Origin: Methylovirgula sp. 4M-Z18
Lineage (GTDB): Bacteria; Pseudomonadota; Alphaproteobacteria; Rhizobiales; Beijerinckiaceae
DNA length: 64,000 nt
Assembly: GCF_037890675.1 (NCBI RefSeq)
Contig: NZ_CP149574.1
Location: 3,448,874 to 3,512,873 of the forward strand
Reading direction: 5' to 3'
This document shows positions 35,369-45,659 of this stretch, one piece after another; position 1 is the first letter of the stretch; every line of letters starts with the position of its first letter. The translations under genes were made by a program, and so were the position numbers. Below the pieces are notes generated by a model. The model did not search any database, was not told where the DNA came from, and saw only the letters and a list, made by a program, of their open reading frames with translations.

Positions 35369-35845
35369 TTAACCATGTTCATGCAGCCAAGTGAGGATAA
35401 TATGGGCATTTTCCTCCGCCAAATGCTGCGCAGACAACGTCAGATGCGGGTTCGTCACCCCAAGAATGCGCTCGGTCAGGTCCTCTGCCTCGGGCAGACG
35501 CGGCGTTAGGTCGCGCTTCGACAAATCCACAACCAGGCGCACCACGGCGGCATCCTCGTGCGGCAGACGCACGATGCCCTGGCCGAACCGCTCGATCTGG
35601 CCGGCGATGGCGGGATGGGCCGAGACAATCAGCCTGTCGCCTCGAACCGCGAGGCGGACCCGATCGTCACCGATCAGCCGCACGAATTGGCGGTCGTCCG
35701 CAGCCTCGATCAAGGCGAGCGCGAGGCTCGACTTGCCGGTCCCCGAGTCCCCGCGGATCAAAATGCCGCTGTCGCCGATCACGACCGCCGTCGCGTGGAC
35801 ATATCCGGACGCGCTGAAACGCGCCTGTTCCTCGTCCCAAGTCAT
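35369..35845 (-). CDS. hprK: short-form HPr kinase/phosphorylase
   Basis: 158 residues: only the C-terminal catalytic half of Gram-positive HprK is present, as is normal in alphaproteobacteria. Walker A is GDSGTGKSS at 32-40. It would phosphorylate the serine in the HPr GTSIMG motif (Ser73). Its ATG overlaps the chvG stop (ATGA at 35842-35845), tying PTS regulation to the ChvGI two-component system. Confidence 0.93.
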   Translation of the reverse strand: MTWDEEQARFSASGYVHATAVVIGDSGILIRGDSGTGKSSLALALIEAADDRQFVRLIGDDRVRLAVRGDRLIVSAHPAIAGQIERFGQGIVRLPHEDAAVVRLVVDLSKRDLTPRLPEAEDLTERILGVTNPHLTLSAQHLAEENAHIILTWLHEHG

Positions 35846-37677
35846 GGCCGTGGCAACCAGACGGTGAAGCGGGCGCCCACGATATTGGGGCCGGCGGCCT
35901 CCTCGATCCCCGGTTTCAGCGGCGCCTTGCGGACGCCGGTGCGGTTCGTAGCCCAGATGAGGCCCTTGTGCGCTTCCACGATCTGGCGTGAGATCGACAG
36001 GCCAAGGCCCGAATTCTGCCCAAAGCCCTGGCCCGGCCGGTCGGTGTAGAAGCGCTCGAAAATGCGCTCGAACGCATGCGCCGGAATGCCCGGCCCGTCG
36101 TCCTCGACCTCGATCTCGATGCCGCGTCGTTCATGTTCGGGATCGAACGCGGTGAGCAACGTGACCCTGACCTCGCCGCCCGGCGCGGAAAATGAGCGGG
36201 CATTGTCGACGAGATTGTTGATGACCTGGCCCAAACGCGATTCATTGCCGCTGATCAGATAGGCGAGCGCCGGATCCTCGCCCTCCTCGCAATCCGGCGC
36301 GAGCACTTTGAGGCGCACGCGCACCTTGTCGTCGTGCCGCAACTCGTTGGCGAGAACCACCACAGCGTCGAGCATCGCCTTGACGTCGATCGGGATATTG
36401 TCGGCGCGGGCAAGTTCGGCATCGAGCCGCGAGGCATCGGAAATGTCGCTGATGAGCCGATCGAGCCGGCGCACGTCGTGCTGGATCACGCCCAGCAGGC
36501 GCTCGCGCGCCTCGTCGGTCCGCACCCGCGGCAGAATTTCGACGGCACTGCGCAGCGATGTCAGGGGATTCTTCAATTCATGCGACACGTCGGCGGCAAA
36601 GCTCTCGATCGCTTCGATGCGGTTGTAGAGCGCCTTGGTCATGTCGCGCAGCGCGCCCGACAAATGGCCGATCTCGTCGGCGCGGTCGGTGAAATCCGGG
36701 ATTTCCTGGCGCGATTTGATGCCGCGCCGCACCCGCTCCGCCGCTTCCGCCAATTTGCGCATCGGCCCCGCGATCGTGCCGGCGAGAAACAGCGAGACGA
36801 GAAACATCACGACGGTGCAGAAGAGATACACGCGCAAAATCGACCAGCGTTCCGCTGCGATCGCGCGGTCGATGTCACCGCCCTGGGTTTGCATCAACAG
36901 AACGCCGCGCACATGGTGATAGCGCTGCACCGGGATCGCCACATAAACGATGGTCTCGCCGCGCGGATTCAGCCGCACCATAGTTTGCTGATAGCCCTTC
37001 AACGCGGCCACGACCTCCGGCAGTGAACTCGTGGTACTCACCGGCTCGTCGGCCGGCGTTGCCTCCGCCCCGAACAGGCGCCGCATCACGGCAGTCCAGA
37101 GGCGGCGCGGCAGACTTGGCGACGTCTGCACCGGCGGCGGCAGGTCGGCGCTGAGCACGGAGCCGTGGAGCATGATTGAATCGAGCACCAGCGTGCCGTC
37201 GGCATCGTAGACGCGCGCCCGTGTGCCGCTCGGCAGGACGCGGCGCAGCAGCGGCGCGACGCGCTCAGGAATGAGCGAAAATTGTGTGGACGAATCCGCT
37301 TTGAGCTCCTCGCCCGGCGCCATCTGCATCAGCCTGTCCGGATCGATGACGATCGAATCGGATTCGAGCTTGGCCGACGCGGCAATGGCGCCGGCGATGA
37401 TCTCGCCCTGCGTCTGCAAGCTTTGCACGCGCGCATCAATCAGCCCCTGGCGGAACTGATTGAGATACAGAAAGCCGATCAGCAGAATGACCAGCCCGCC
37501 AAGATTGAGGACGATGATACGGCGGGTCAGCGACGAGGAGAAACGGTTGGCCATGCTGCGCGAGAGCGCCCGCAACCGCACCGAAAGGGTGCGGCGCGCG
37601 TGCCGGCGCTGGCGGCGTGACCGGTCCTCGACGTCCGCAACCAGGTCGTCGTCCGGGTTTCCAGCCTCAATGCTCAT
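35842..37677 (-). CDS. chvG: sensor histidine kinase ChvG (ExoS)
   Basis: 611-residue membrane sensor. A basic N-terminal cytoplasmic segment precedes TM1 (IIVLNLGGLVILLIGFLYL), then a periplasmic domain (about 80-285), TM2 (YLFCTVVMFLVSLFLAG), a HAMP region, the His box FAADVSHELKNPLTSL and ATPase motifs (NLVDNARSF, VEDDGPGIP, SGLGLSISRQI). Senses acid and envelope conditions and phosphorylates ChvI. Gene order chvI-chvG-hprK-EIIA-HPr is typical of the order. Confidence 0.95.
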   Translation of the reverse strand: MSIEAGNPDDDLVADVEDRSRRQRRHARRTLSVRLRALSRSMANRFSSSLTRRIIVLNLGGLVILLIGFLYLNQFRQGLIDARVQSLQTQGEIIAGAIAASAKLESDSIVIDPDRLMQMAPGEELKADSSTQFSLIPERVAPLLRRVLPSGTRARVYDADGTLVLDSIMLHGSVLSADLPPPVQTSPSLPRRLWTAVMRRLFGAEATPADEPVSTTSSLPEVVAALKGYQQTMVRLNPRGETIVYVAIPVQRYHHVRGVLLMQTQGGDIDRAIAAERWSILRVYLFCTVVMFLVSLFLAGTIAGPMRKLAEAAERVRRGIKSRQEIPDFTDRADEIGHLSGALRDMTKALYNRIEAIESFAADVSHELKNPLTSLRSAVEILPRVRTDEARERLLGVIQHDVRRLDRLISDISDASRLDAELARADNIPIDVKAMLDAVVVLANELRHDDKVRVRLKVLAPDCEEGEDPALAYLISGNESRLGQVINNLVDNARSFSAPGGEVRVTLLTAFDPEHERRGIEIEVEDDGPGIPAHAFERIFERFYTDRPGQGFGQNSGLGLSISRQIVEAHKGLIWATNRTGVRKAPLKPGIEEAAGPNIVGARFTVWLPRP

Positions 37678-37777
37678 AAGATAATCTTAGCACATTTCAC
37701 ACCGTCCGGAGCGAACATCTTGTCCTCCCCGGCGGCCCTTTCCAGCGGACAAAAGTCCGCGATCGCGAAACGCCCCG

Positions 37778-38476
37778 CTAGACTTCCTTGAAACGATAGC
37801 CGACGCCATAAAGCGTTTCAATCATTTCGAAACTCGGATCGACCGCGTTGAATTTCTTGCGCAGGCGCTTGATGTGGCTGTCGATCGTGCGGTCGTCGAC
37901 ATAGACCTGATCGTCGTAAGCGGCATCCATCAGGGCGTTGCGGCTTTTCACCACGCCCGGGCGGGTCGCCAGCGCCTGCAGGATCAGAAATTCGGTGACG
38001 GTGAGAATGACCGGCTCGTTGTTCCAGGTGCAGGTGTGCCGCTCCGGATCCATCTTGAGGGCGCCGCGCTCCAGGATCTTGGCTTCCGATTCCTTCTGGG
38101 CCGCAGCCTCTTTCGGATTGGCGCGGCGCAAAATCGCCTTCACGCGCTCGACCAGCAGGCGCTGCGAGAAGGGCTTATGGATGAAATCGTCGGCACCCAT
38201 CTTGAGGCCGAACAATTCGTCGATTTCCTCGTCCTTGGACGTGAGGAAGATCACCGGCAGATCGGACTTCTGGCGCAGGCGGCGCAACAATTCCATCCCG
38301 TCCATGCGCGGCATCTTGATATCGAAGATCGCGAGATCGGGGGGACTGGCGCGCAAACCGTCGAGTGCCGCGGCTCCGTCGGTATAGGTCTGGATACGAT
38401 AGCCTTCTGCCTCCAAAGCCAGGGACACGGAGGTCAGAATGTTGCGGTCGTCATCCACCAAAGCAATCGTCGGCAT
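37778..38476 (-). CDS. chvI: response regulator ChvI
   Basis: 232-residue OmpR-type regulator. The receiver domain has acidic residues LVDDD at 7-10, phospho-accepting Asp52 in [11 protein letters not shown], and FLTSKDEE. The C-terminal winged helix ends [16 protein letters not shown] and [14 protein letters not shown]. It acts with ChvG to control envelope, exopolysaccharide and acid-response genes, and often pckA nearby. 100 bp separates it from chvG. Confidence 0.95.
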   Translation of the reverse strand: MPTIALVDDDRNILTSVSLALEAEGYRIQTYTDGAAALDGLRASPPDLAIFDIKMPRMDGMELLRRLRQKSDLPVIFLTSKDEEIDELFGLKMGADDFIHKPFSQRLLVERVKAILRRANPKEAAAQKESEAKILERGALKMDPERHTCTWNNEPVILTVTEFLILQALATRPGVVKSRNALMDAAYDDQVYVDDRTIDSHIKRLRKKFNAVDPSFEMIETLYGVGYRFKEV

Positions 38477-38683
38477 AAAAAATTCCTAGGTTGTGTAGTT
38501 GACCCCAGCTTAGAACATATAGAGGCCAAATTGTGGCGGCGCTTCCGATGCGCTGGAGTGGCCATTTTTATATTGTCATTTCAAGTGACTAGCGAATTCC
38601 TCGAAACGTCCCTTGGACGCCCGATTCGCGACCCGGCGGTCGCGTGCGCGCGTTTCGTGAATGCGGCGCCATTTCCGTGCTAA

Positions 38684-39166
38684 ATGCAAACCATGACAAA
38701 TCCCATTCTGCCGACCGACGCCGCCGCGCGGGACCTCGCCCTGCGGCTCATCCGCGAGGGGGTAAGCGCCTCGCTCGCCACGCTTGATCCGAGCGGTCAT
38801 CCCTTCGCCAGCTTGATTGCCGTCGCGGGCGACGACGACGCGCGGATTTTCAGCCTCATGTCGGCGCTCTCGGCTCATACCAAGCATCTTGCAGCGGATC
38901 CGCGCTGCGCCTTGCTGATCGCCCCCGGCGGCAAGGGAGATCCCCTCGCCCATCCGCGCCTGTCGTTGAAGTGCCAGGCCCGCTGGATCGCGCGAGAGAG
39001 TGATGAAGGGCAGAGAGCCAGAGAACGGCTGCTGCACGGCAACCCGGGGGCCAAGATTTATATAGATTTCCTCGATTTTCGCCTTGTCGTCTTCGACATT
39101 CAAGCCGCCAGTTTGAATGCGGGCTTCGGTAAAGCCTATGAATTGTCGCGCAACGACTTATTCTGA
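38684..39166 (+). CDS. PNPOx-like (HugZ-type) flavin-binding protein
   Basis: 160-residue split-barrel protein of the pyridoxamine 5'-phosphate oxidase-like group. The family core reads SASLATLDPSGHPFASLIAVA, with a later LSLKCQARWI strand and a C-terminal FRLVVFDIQAAS. HugZ relatives handle heme or FMN; this short form lacks the DUF2470 extension. An ATG nine bases downstream is an equal start. It is divergent from chvI and lies 207 bp before pckA. Confidence 0.75.
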   Translation: MQTMTNPILPTDAAARDLALRLIREGVSASLATLDPSGHPFASLIAVAGDDDARIFSLMSALSAHTKHLAADPRCALLIAPGGKGDPLAHPRLSLKCQARWIARESDEGQRARERLLHGNPGAKIYIDFLDFRLVVFDIQAASLNAGFGKAYELSRNDLF

Positions 39167-39373
39167 GGGGCAACGACGAAGATATCTTCTTGCCAAAGTA
39201 GCATGCCAGCCACGTATAAAACCGGCGATTTCTTTATTTCGATAATAAAATAAAATCATAAACTATGGTGGGCGCGAAATCGGCTTGCCAGTATCAAGAC
39301 CCGCCTCTAAAGCGGGAAACATGTTGGGCACAACAAAAACGTCATAAAAAGCCCCTGTCCCCAAGGAGCCACG

Positions 39374-40987
<1,614 letters not shown>

Positions 40988-41012
40988 GGATTTTCGCGCA
41001 AAAAGTACGTGG

Positions 41013-41051
41013 CGTGCCCTTCTCCAGCGCGAAAGCGTGCGAGAAGGTGCT
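41013..41051. repeat. short RIME-like hairpin after pckA
   Basis: CCTTCTCC and GAGAAGG arms around AGCGCGAAAGCGTGC. Matches the outer module of the larger mosaic repeats, present here alone. It could attenuate or terminate the pckA transcript. Confidence 0.6.
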
Positions 41052-41055
41052 CTCC

Positions 41056-41199
41056 ATGAACCACAAGACCAAGCAGCTCTATTCGATCGTCGCCGAAGGC
41101 TCCGCCGACCCATCGAAAAAGATCCTGACCCAGATTTCGCCCTTCTATCCGAACACCGTGTTTGCCAACACCTTCCAGGTGCTGACCTATTCGAAATAG
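41056..41199 (+). CDS. possible 47-residue protein downstream of pckA
   Basis: MNHKTKQLYSIVAEGSADPS, then KKILTQISPFYPNTVFANTF and a short end. AGAAGG lies 7-8 bases before the ATG, and the composition (Ile/Tyr/Asn/Lys-rich, unlike random GC-rich frames) suggests a real small protein. No family recognised. A terminator-like hairpin follows the stop. Confidence 0.5.
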   Translation: MNHKTKQLYSIVAEGSADPSKKILTQISPFYPNTVFANTFQVLTYSK

Positions 41200-41218
41200 G
41201 TTGCGGCAGAACTGACAT

Positions 41219-41258
41219 CACGCGGGCTTCCGGCACGGCAAACCCGCGTGTTTCATTT
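41219..41258. terminator. terminator-like hairpin
   Basis: CACGCGGG / CCCGCGTG, 16-base loop, then TTTCATTT. Between the 47-residue ORF and the convergent GlxA regulator. Confidence 0.5.
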
Positions 41259-41262
41259 CGTT

Positions 41263-42264
41263 CTATGACGATGCGACCCGCAGACGCGCGGGCGACGTGC
41301 CGTGGAGCCGGTTCCAGGCCCGGCGGAACTGGCGGGTCGAGGAAAATCCGGCGCGCTCCGCCACGCTTTCCATGTCGAGCCGCGAGCCGATCACCAGTTC
41401 GCGGGCGAGCGCGATGCGCATCCGGTTCACATAATCCGTCACGCTCATGCCGGCATGGTCGTTGAACAGCCGGGACAGGTTGCGCGAGCTCGTCGCTGCC
41501 ACTTTCGCCAGCATCTCCACCGACCAATCGCGGGACGGATCAGCGCCGACCGCATCCTGCGCGCGGTGGATCGCCGGATGGATGTGATTGCGTCCCTCAA
41601 GCCAAGGCGAGAGCTGCGGATCGGCGCCGGTGCGGCGCAGATAGATGACGAGGTTGCGCGCGACGGCGAGCGCCGTGGCATGGCCTGCCGCCTCGGCGAC
41701 GAGCGCGAGCATCAGATCGATGCCGGCGGTGACCCCGGCGCTCGTCAGCCGCTCGCGGTCTTCCACATAAAGGCGGTTCTCGCGCACCCGCGCCGTCGGC
41801 GCGAGCCGTATCAGCTCGGGCAGCATCGTGTGATGGGTGGTGCATTCGTAACCTTCGAGCAGCCCGGCCCGCGCGGCGAGCAGCGCGCCGGAGCAGATGG
41901 TTGCGAGCCGGATGCCCGGACGGATGGCGCGCGCCAGCCATTGCACGATCCTGGCCTCGGCGGGCGCATCGGCGGCGTGGGCACCGGCTGCGGCATTCAG
42001 CGGCTCGTCCACCGCGCCGCAGACGACGACCAAGGCATCATCCGGCAGACGGTCGGGCAACGCCGCAATGCCGGTAAGCTCCAGGCCGACCGAACTGTGG
42101 ACGCTCTCCGTTGCTCCCACATAGGTAACCGCGAAGCGAATGACCGTCTGTTCGAGATTGGCCCGGCGCAGCACTTCCACCGGACCGGCAATATCGAGCA
42201 GCAAGGCGCGCGGTGGCACCACGACGAAGACGGGAATGGTCCGTTGCTGCTCGTTGCGGCTCAT
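41263..42264 (-). CDS. GlxA-family regulator (DJ-1/PfpI plus AraC HTH)
   Basis: 333 residues. The N-terminal DJ-1/PfpI-like domain has LLDIAGPVEVLRRANLE and ATICSGALLAARAGLLEG, with Cys in the nucleophile-elbow position. The C-terminal AraC domain reads SRLFNDHAGMSVTDYVN and GFSSTRQFRRAWNRLHG. Such proteins regulate catabolism of small nitrogen compounds. Its start overlaps the upstream isochorismatase stop (ATGA at 42261-42264), so it probably regulates that gene's pathway. Confidence 0.88.
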   Translation of the reverse strand: MSRNEQQRTIPVFVVVPPRALLLDIAGPVEVLRRANLEQTVIRFAVTYVGATESVHSSVGLELTGIAALPDRLPDDALVVVCGAVDEPLNAAAGAHAADAPAEARIVQWLARAIRPGIRLATICSGALLAARAGLLEGYECTTHHTMLPELIRLAPTARVRENRLYVEDRERLTSAGVTAGIDLMLALVAEAAGHATALAVARNLVIYLRRTGADPQLSPWLEGRNHIHPAIHRAQDAVGADPSRDWSVEMLAKVAATSSRNLSRLFNDHAGMSVTDYVNRMRIALARELVIGSRLDMESVAERAGFSSTRQFRRAWNRLHGTSPARLRVASS

Positions 42265-42824
42265 GCGGCGGCCTGCTCCGGTTCATCGGCGAGCGCTTGC
42301 GCGACTGAGACGATGCGTGCGAAACGCCCCGCCAGAACCAATTCCGTCCGGGCGCGGATCTCCGCCGCGCTCCATTCGCGGCCGGTCGCATCGGTCATCG
42401 GAAAGGTCAGGGTCGCCTCGCCGACATAGTCGACCGCGTAACCGAGATCGGAGGCGTGCCGCGCCGTCGTCTCGCAGCATTGCTCGGTGCGGATGCCAGA
42501 CACGATCACCCGGCGAATGCCGTTGGCCGTCAGCCAGACGTCGAGCCCGCTGCCGATGAGCGCGCTGTGCCGGCGCTTGCGAAACACCGCATCCGGCTCA
42601 ATGCGCAGCGGCGCGAGCGCAGTGACGAAACCGGACGCCTCCGAGAAAACGCCAGCATCTTCCACGTGGAAGATTTGCACGATGGGGATACCGGCCACTT
42701 TCGCGCCATCGATCAGCGCCTGCTGACGCGCGAGATAGGCCGGGAGTTCCTGATCCCGGAAATAGGGGCGATGGCGGAAGGATTCCTGCACGTCGATCAC
42801 GAGAAGGGCTGTCTTACTGGACAT
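42261..42824 (-). CDS. isochorismatase-family cysteine hydrolase
   Basis: 187 residues. The catalytic triad positions are visible: Asp11 in LLVIDVQESF, Lys in VFRKRRHSAL, and Cys in SGIRTEQCCETTARHASDLG. The family hydrolyses amides such as nicotinamide, N-carbamoyl compounds or isochorismate; none of these is indicated specifically. The start at 42824 has GGAG upstream. Upstream of and coupled to the GlxA-like regulator. Confidence 0.87.
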   Translation of the reverse strand: MSSKTALLVIDVQESFRHRPYFRDQELPAYLARQQALIDGAKVAGIPIVQIFHVEDAGVFSEASGFVTALAPLRIEPDAVFRKRRHSALIGSGLDVWLTANGIRRVIVSGIRTEQCCETTARHASDLGYAVDYVGEATLTFPMTDATGREWSAAEIRARTELVLAGRFARIVSVAQALADEPEQAAA

Positions 42825-43081
42825 TTCATTACGTCTCCATGCGGTCAGATGCAAAGAGAATAGGCCGCGCACGAGGATCGGAAAATGCCGATTGCGGACG
42901 GATAGAGGACAAATCGCGCCACGATTGGAGATTGCCATTGCGGCAAATTGTTTAAAAGACGGGGCCTTCGTCGCCGTGTCCCAGCGCACCGAAAACATTC
43001 ATCGATCCGTCATAATTCTTGTGCGAGTTTCGCCTTTACGCGAAATTGCCTGTAAGAATCGCGCAACTTAATGAGGCTTCG

Positions 43082-43870
43082 ATGTGCCGCTGGCTGGCCT
43101 ATCAAGGTGAACCGACGTGGCTGGAAACCTTGGTTTCCGCCCCGAGCCATTCGCTGGTGGCGCAATCGTTGCACGCCGACGAGGCGAAAACTACGACGAA
43201 TGGCGACGGATTTGGCCTTGGCTGGTACGGCGCGCGCGAATGTCCTGGCCTCTACCGCGAAATCCGGCCGGCATGGTCCGACGAGAATCTCAAGAGCCTG
43301 TGCGCGCAAGTGCAGTCGCACCTGTTTTTCGCGCATGTGCGCGCCTCGACCGGCACGGCGATCGCCCGCGCCAATTGCCATCCCTTCGTGCATGGCAAGA
43401 TGATGTTCATGCACAATGGCCAGATCGGCAATTACGCCGCCATCCGCCGCCGGCTCGACATGCTGATCCCGGACGAGCTTTACGCCCGCCGCGAAGGCTC
43501 GACGGATTCGGAAGCGATCTTTCTCGCCGCGATCGGCGCGGGCCTCGAACATGATCCTGTCGGGGCGCTCGCCGCGACGCTCAACCGCGTGCGGACGATG
43601 ATGCTGGAAACCGGTACGACCGAAGCCTTGCGCTTTACCTCCGCCATCAGCAACGGCGAGGATCTATATGCCGTGCGCTGGGCGTCGGACGAGCGGGCGC
43701 CGAGCCTCTATTACCGCGAGACGGAAGATGCGCTCGTCGTCGTGTCGGAACCGCTCGACTCCGACCGCACCTGCTGGAAGGAAGTGCCGAAAGGCTGTAC
43801 GCTCATCGCGCGCAAAGGCGAAAAGTTGCGGGTGCGCTGCATGAACGAGGCGATGCGCCTCGCGGCTTGA
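43082..43870 (+). CDS. class II glutamine amidotransferase, YafJ-like
   Basis: 262 residues from the ATG at 43082. Residue 2 is Cys (MCRWLAYQG), the N-terminal nucleophile of class II amidotransferases after Met removal. Further family motifs: DGFGLGWYG, FFAHVRASTG, NCHPFVHGKMMFMHNGQI. YafJ/GatD2-type proteins are stand-alone and poorly characterised. The GFA protein gene follows 10 bp downstream. Confidence 0.9.
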   Translation: MCRWLAYQGEPTWLETLVSAPSHSLVAQSLHADEAKTTTNGDGFGLGWYGARECPGLYREIRPAWSDENLKSLCAQVQSHLFFAHVRASTGTAIARANCHPFVHGKMMFMHNGQIGNYAAIRRRLDMLIPDELYARREGSTDSEAIFLAAIGAGLEHDPVGALAATLNRVRTMMLETGTTEALRFTSAISNGEDLYAVRWASDERAPSLYYRETEDALVVVSEPLDSDRTCWKEVPKGCTLIARKGEKLRVRCMNEAMRLAA

Positions 43871-43880
43871 GGACTTCGGG

Positions 43881-44294
43881 ATGAATGTGACGGGCGGTTG
43901 TTTGTGCAAGGCGGTGCGCTTCGAGATCGCGGCCGCGCCGATCACCGCGCGCACCTGTTGGTGCCGCCTGTGCCAATACGTCGGCGCCGGCAGCGCGACG
44001 GTGAACGTCGTCTTCCCGAAAAGCGCGGCCAAAGTCACCGGTTCAAGCGCGGTCTATCGTTGCATCGCCGACAGCGGCGCGCATATGAACCGGAGTTTCT
44101 GCGCCACCTGCGGCACACATTTGTTCAGCGAGGCGGAAGAGCGGCCGCATCTTCTCATCGTCCGCGCCGGCACGCTGGACGACCCGGAAATCGGCAAGCC
44201 GGAGATGACGATCTGGACCAAGACAGCCCCGAGCTGGGCCTGTTTCGATCCCGCCCTGCCGCAACACGAGGGACCGGCGCCACCGGCGAAGTGA
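43881..44294 (+). CDS. GFA/CENP-V family zinc-binding protein
   Basis: 137 residues. Zinc ligands are visible in CLCKAVRF, the CWCRLCQ pair and FCATCGTHLF, the classic glutathione-dependent formaldehyde-activating enzyme pattern. In this family the activity is often unproven; relatives include CENP-V. It lies in an apparent two-gene unit with the amidotransferase. A link to formaldehyde cannot be claimed from sequence alone. Confidence 0.87.
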   Translation: MNVTGGCLCKAVRFEIAAAPITARTCWCRLCQYVGAGSATVNVVFPKSAAKVTGSSAVYRCIADSGAHMNRSFCATCGTHLFSEAEERPHLLIVRAGTLDDPEIGKPEMTIWTKTAPSWACFDPALPQHEGPAPPAK

Positions 44295-44355
44295 CGTCTG
44301 GCATGCGCAGCATTGCTTTCTCTCAGATTGGCAAAGCCCGTTCTGCCGATACCAC

Positions 44356-45540
44356 TCAGCGCTGCGCGGCGGGAAGAACGAACCGATTGAGCACGGTGGC
44401 GCCGACCCAGTCTTGCGCCGCGCTCGCATAAATGCCGGCATGGACCAGCACGACAAGATCAAGGGACGGCACTATGAACAGCCGCTGGCCGCCATATCCC
44501 ATGCCAGCCACCCAATCGACTTCGCGACCGTTGACCAGCGAGCGCCCGAGCCAGAACTGAAACCCGTAGAACATGGCGCCCGGAGCGTTCATGTGCGGCG
44601 CCGTCGCCGTCTCGATCCAGGCTTCCGGCACGATGCGCTGGTTACGCCACAGTCCGCGCGAGAGCACGAGCTGGCCGAGCTTGAGCGTGTCCAAGGGGCG
44701 CAGCCGCAGCCCCGAGGCGGCAGCCGGCAGTCCCGAACCTGGCAGCCGCGCCCAATGCGCGTACCTAATTCCGAGCGGCAGAAACAGATTTTCGTGCACG
44801 ACCTGATCGATCGTCTTGCCCGTCGCCGCCTGCAGGATGCCAGCCATCAGCGCCGTCGTGCCGCCATTGTAGGTCCAGACCAGGCCGGGGTCATGGCTGA
44901 CCGGCTGCGACAGCACGACGCGGCACGGATCGGGCGCCCGGCTCATGCGCACTTCGCTATTGGCGGGGTCGCTGTAGGGAACCTCTTCGTTCCACGCCAA
45001 GCCGGGCGACATGGTCAGGAGATGGCGCAAAGTGATGCGATCTTTCTCCGGCGTCCATAGATCGGCATAGGCGGGAAGAAGCGAGAAGACGGGAGCGTCG
45101 ATGTCGCGGATCCAACCTTGTTCAAGGCCGATGCCCACGGTGAGCGCCACGACACTCTTGGAAATCGACCGCAGGTCGTGGGGAACGTCAGGCCCGAAAT
45201 CGACTTTCGCCGCGGGCTTGCCCCATTCCGTATCTTCGCCGCTGTAATATTGCTCGAAGGCCAATTTGCCTTGGCGCGCAACGAGAATCGCGTGGACATT
45301 CGCTTCCCCGCAATGCGCGAAAGTCTCCGCCATTTGGCGCAAGGCCTGCGGATCAAGCCCCACATCCGCCGGCTTCGCCCCGTCCCAGCCACTTGCATCC
45401 GTGGCGGGAGCACCATCGCTTTCTTGTGCACGAGGAGAAGATGAGATCATGGCCGCTGACTCGCAATGAAATAACAACATTGAGGCATTCGCCCTAAGGA
45501 TACCGCAGGCAGCCCCCGCGGACATCACGACATGAAGCAT
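44356..45540 (-). CDS. serine hydrolase of the beta-lactamase (class C) superfamily
   Basis: 394 residues. The SxxK motif is SISKS in DLRSISKSVVALTVG, the YxN is YNG-preceded (VWTYNGGTTAL), and GMGYGGQ stands where the KTG/HxG triad residue lies. Such proteins are esterases, D-aminopeptidases or 6-aminohexanoate hydrolases rather than resistance enzymes. The N-terminal 30 residues could be a signal or non-native; an ATG at codon 31 is an alternative start. Confidence 0.8.
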   Translation of the reverse strand: MLHVVMSAGAACGILRANASMLLFHCESAAMISSSPRAQESDGAPATDASGWDGAKPADVGLDPQALRQMAETFAHCGEANVHAILVARQGKLAFEQYYSGEDTEWGKPAAKVDFGPDVPHDLRSISKSVVALTVGIGLEQGWIRDIDAPVFSLLPAYADLWTPEKDRITLRHLLTMSPGLAWNEEVPYSDPANSEVRMSRAPDPCRVVLSQPVSHDPGLVWTYNGGTTALMAGILQAATGKTIDQVVHENLFLPLGIRYAHWARLPGSGLPAAASGLRLRPLDTLKLGQLVLSRGLWRNQRIVPEAWIETATAPHMNAPGAMFYGFQFWLGRSLVNGREVDWVAGMGYGGQRLFIVPSLDLVVLVHAGIYASAAQDWVGATVLNRFVLPAAQR

Positions 45541-45659
45541 AGGCGAAGCGCAGCACGCGCATTTGATCGAGTTTGCTCCTTTCGACGCTGGAACCGGGAT
45601 AGCCGTTCAATGCGCCTCATCCAGTTTCCTGCAGCCTTAATTTCGCCATAAATTAGTTA

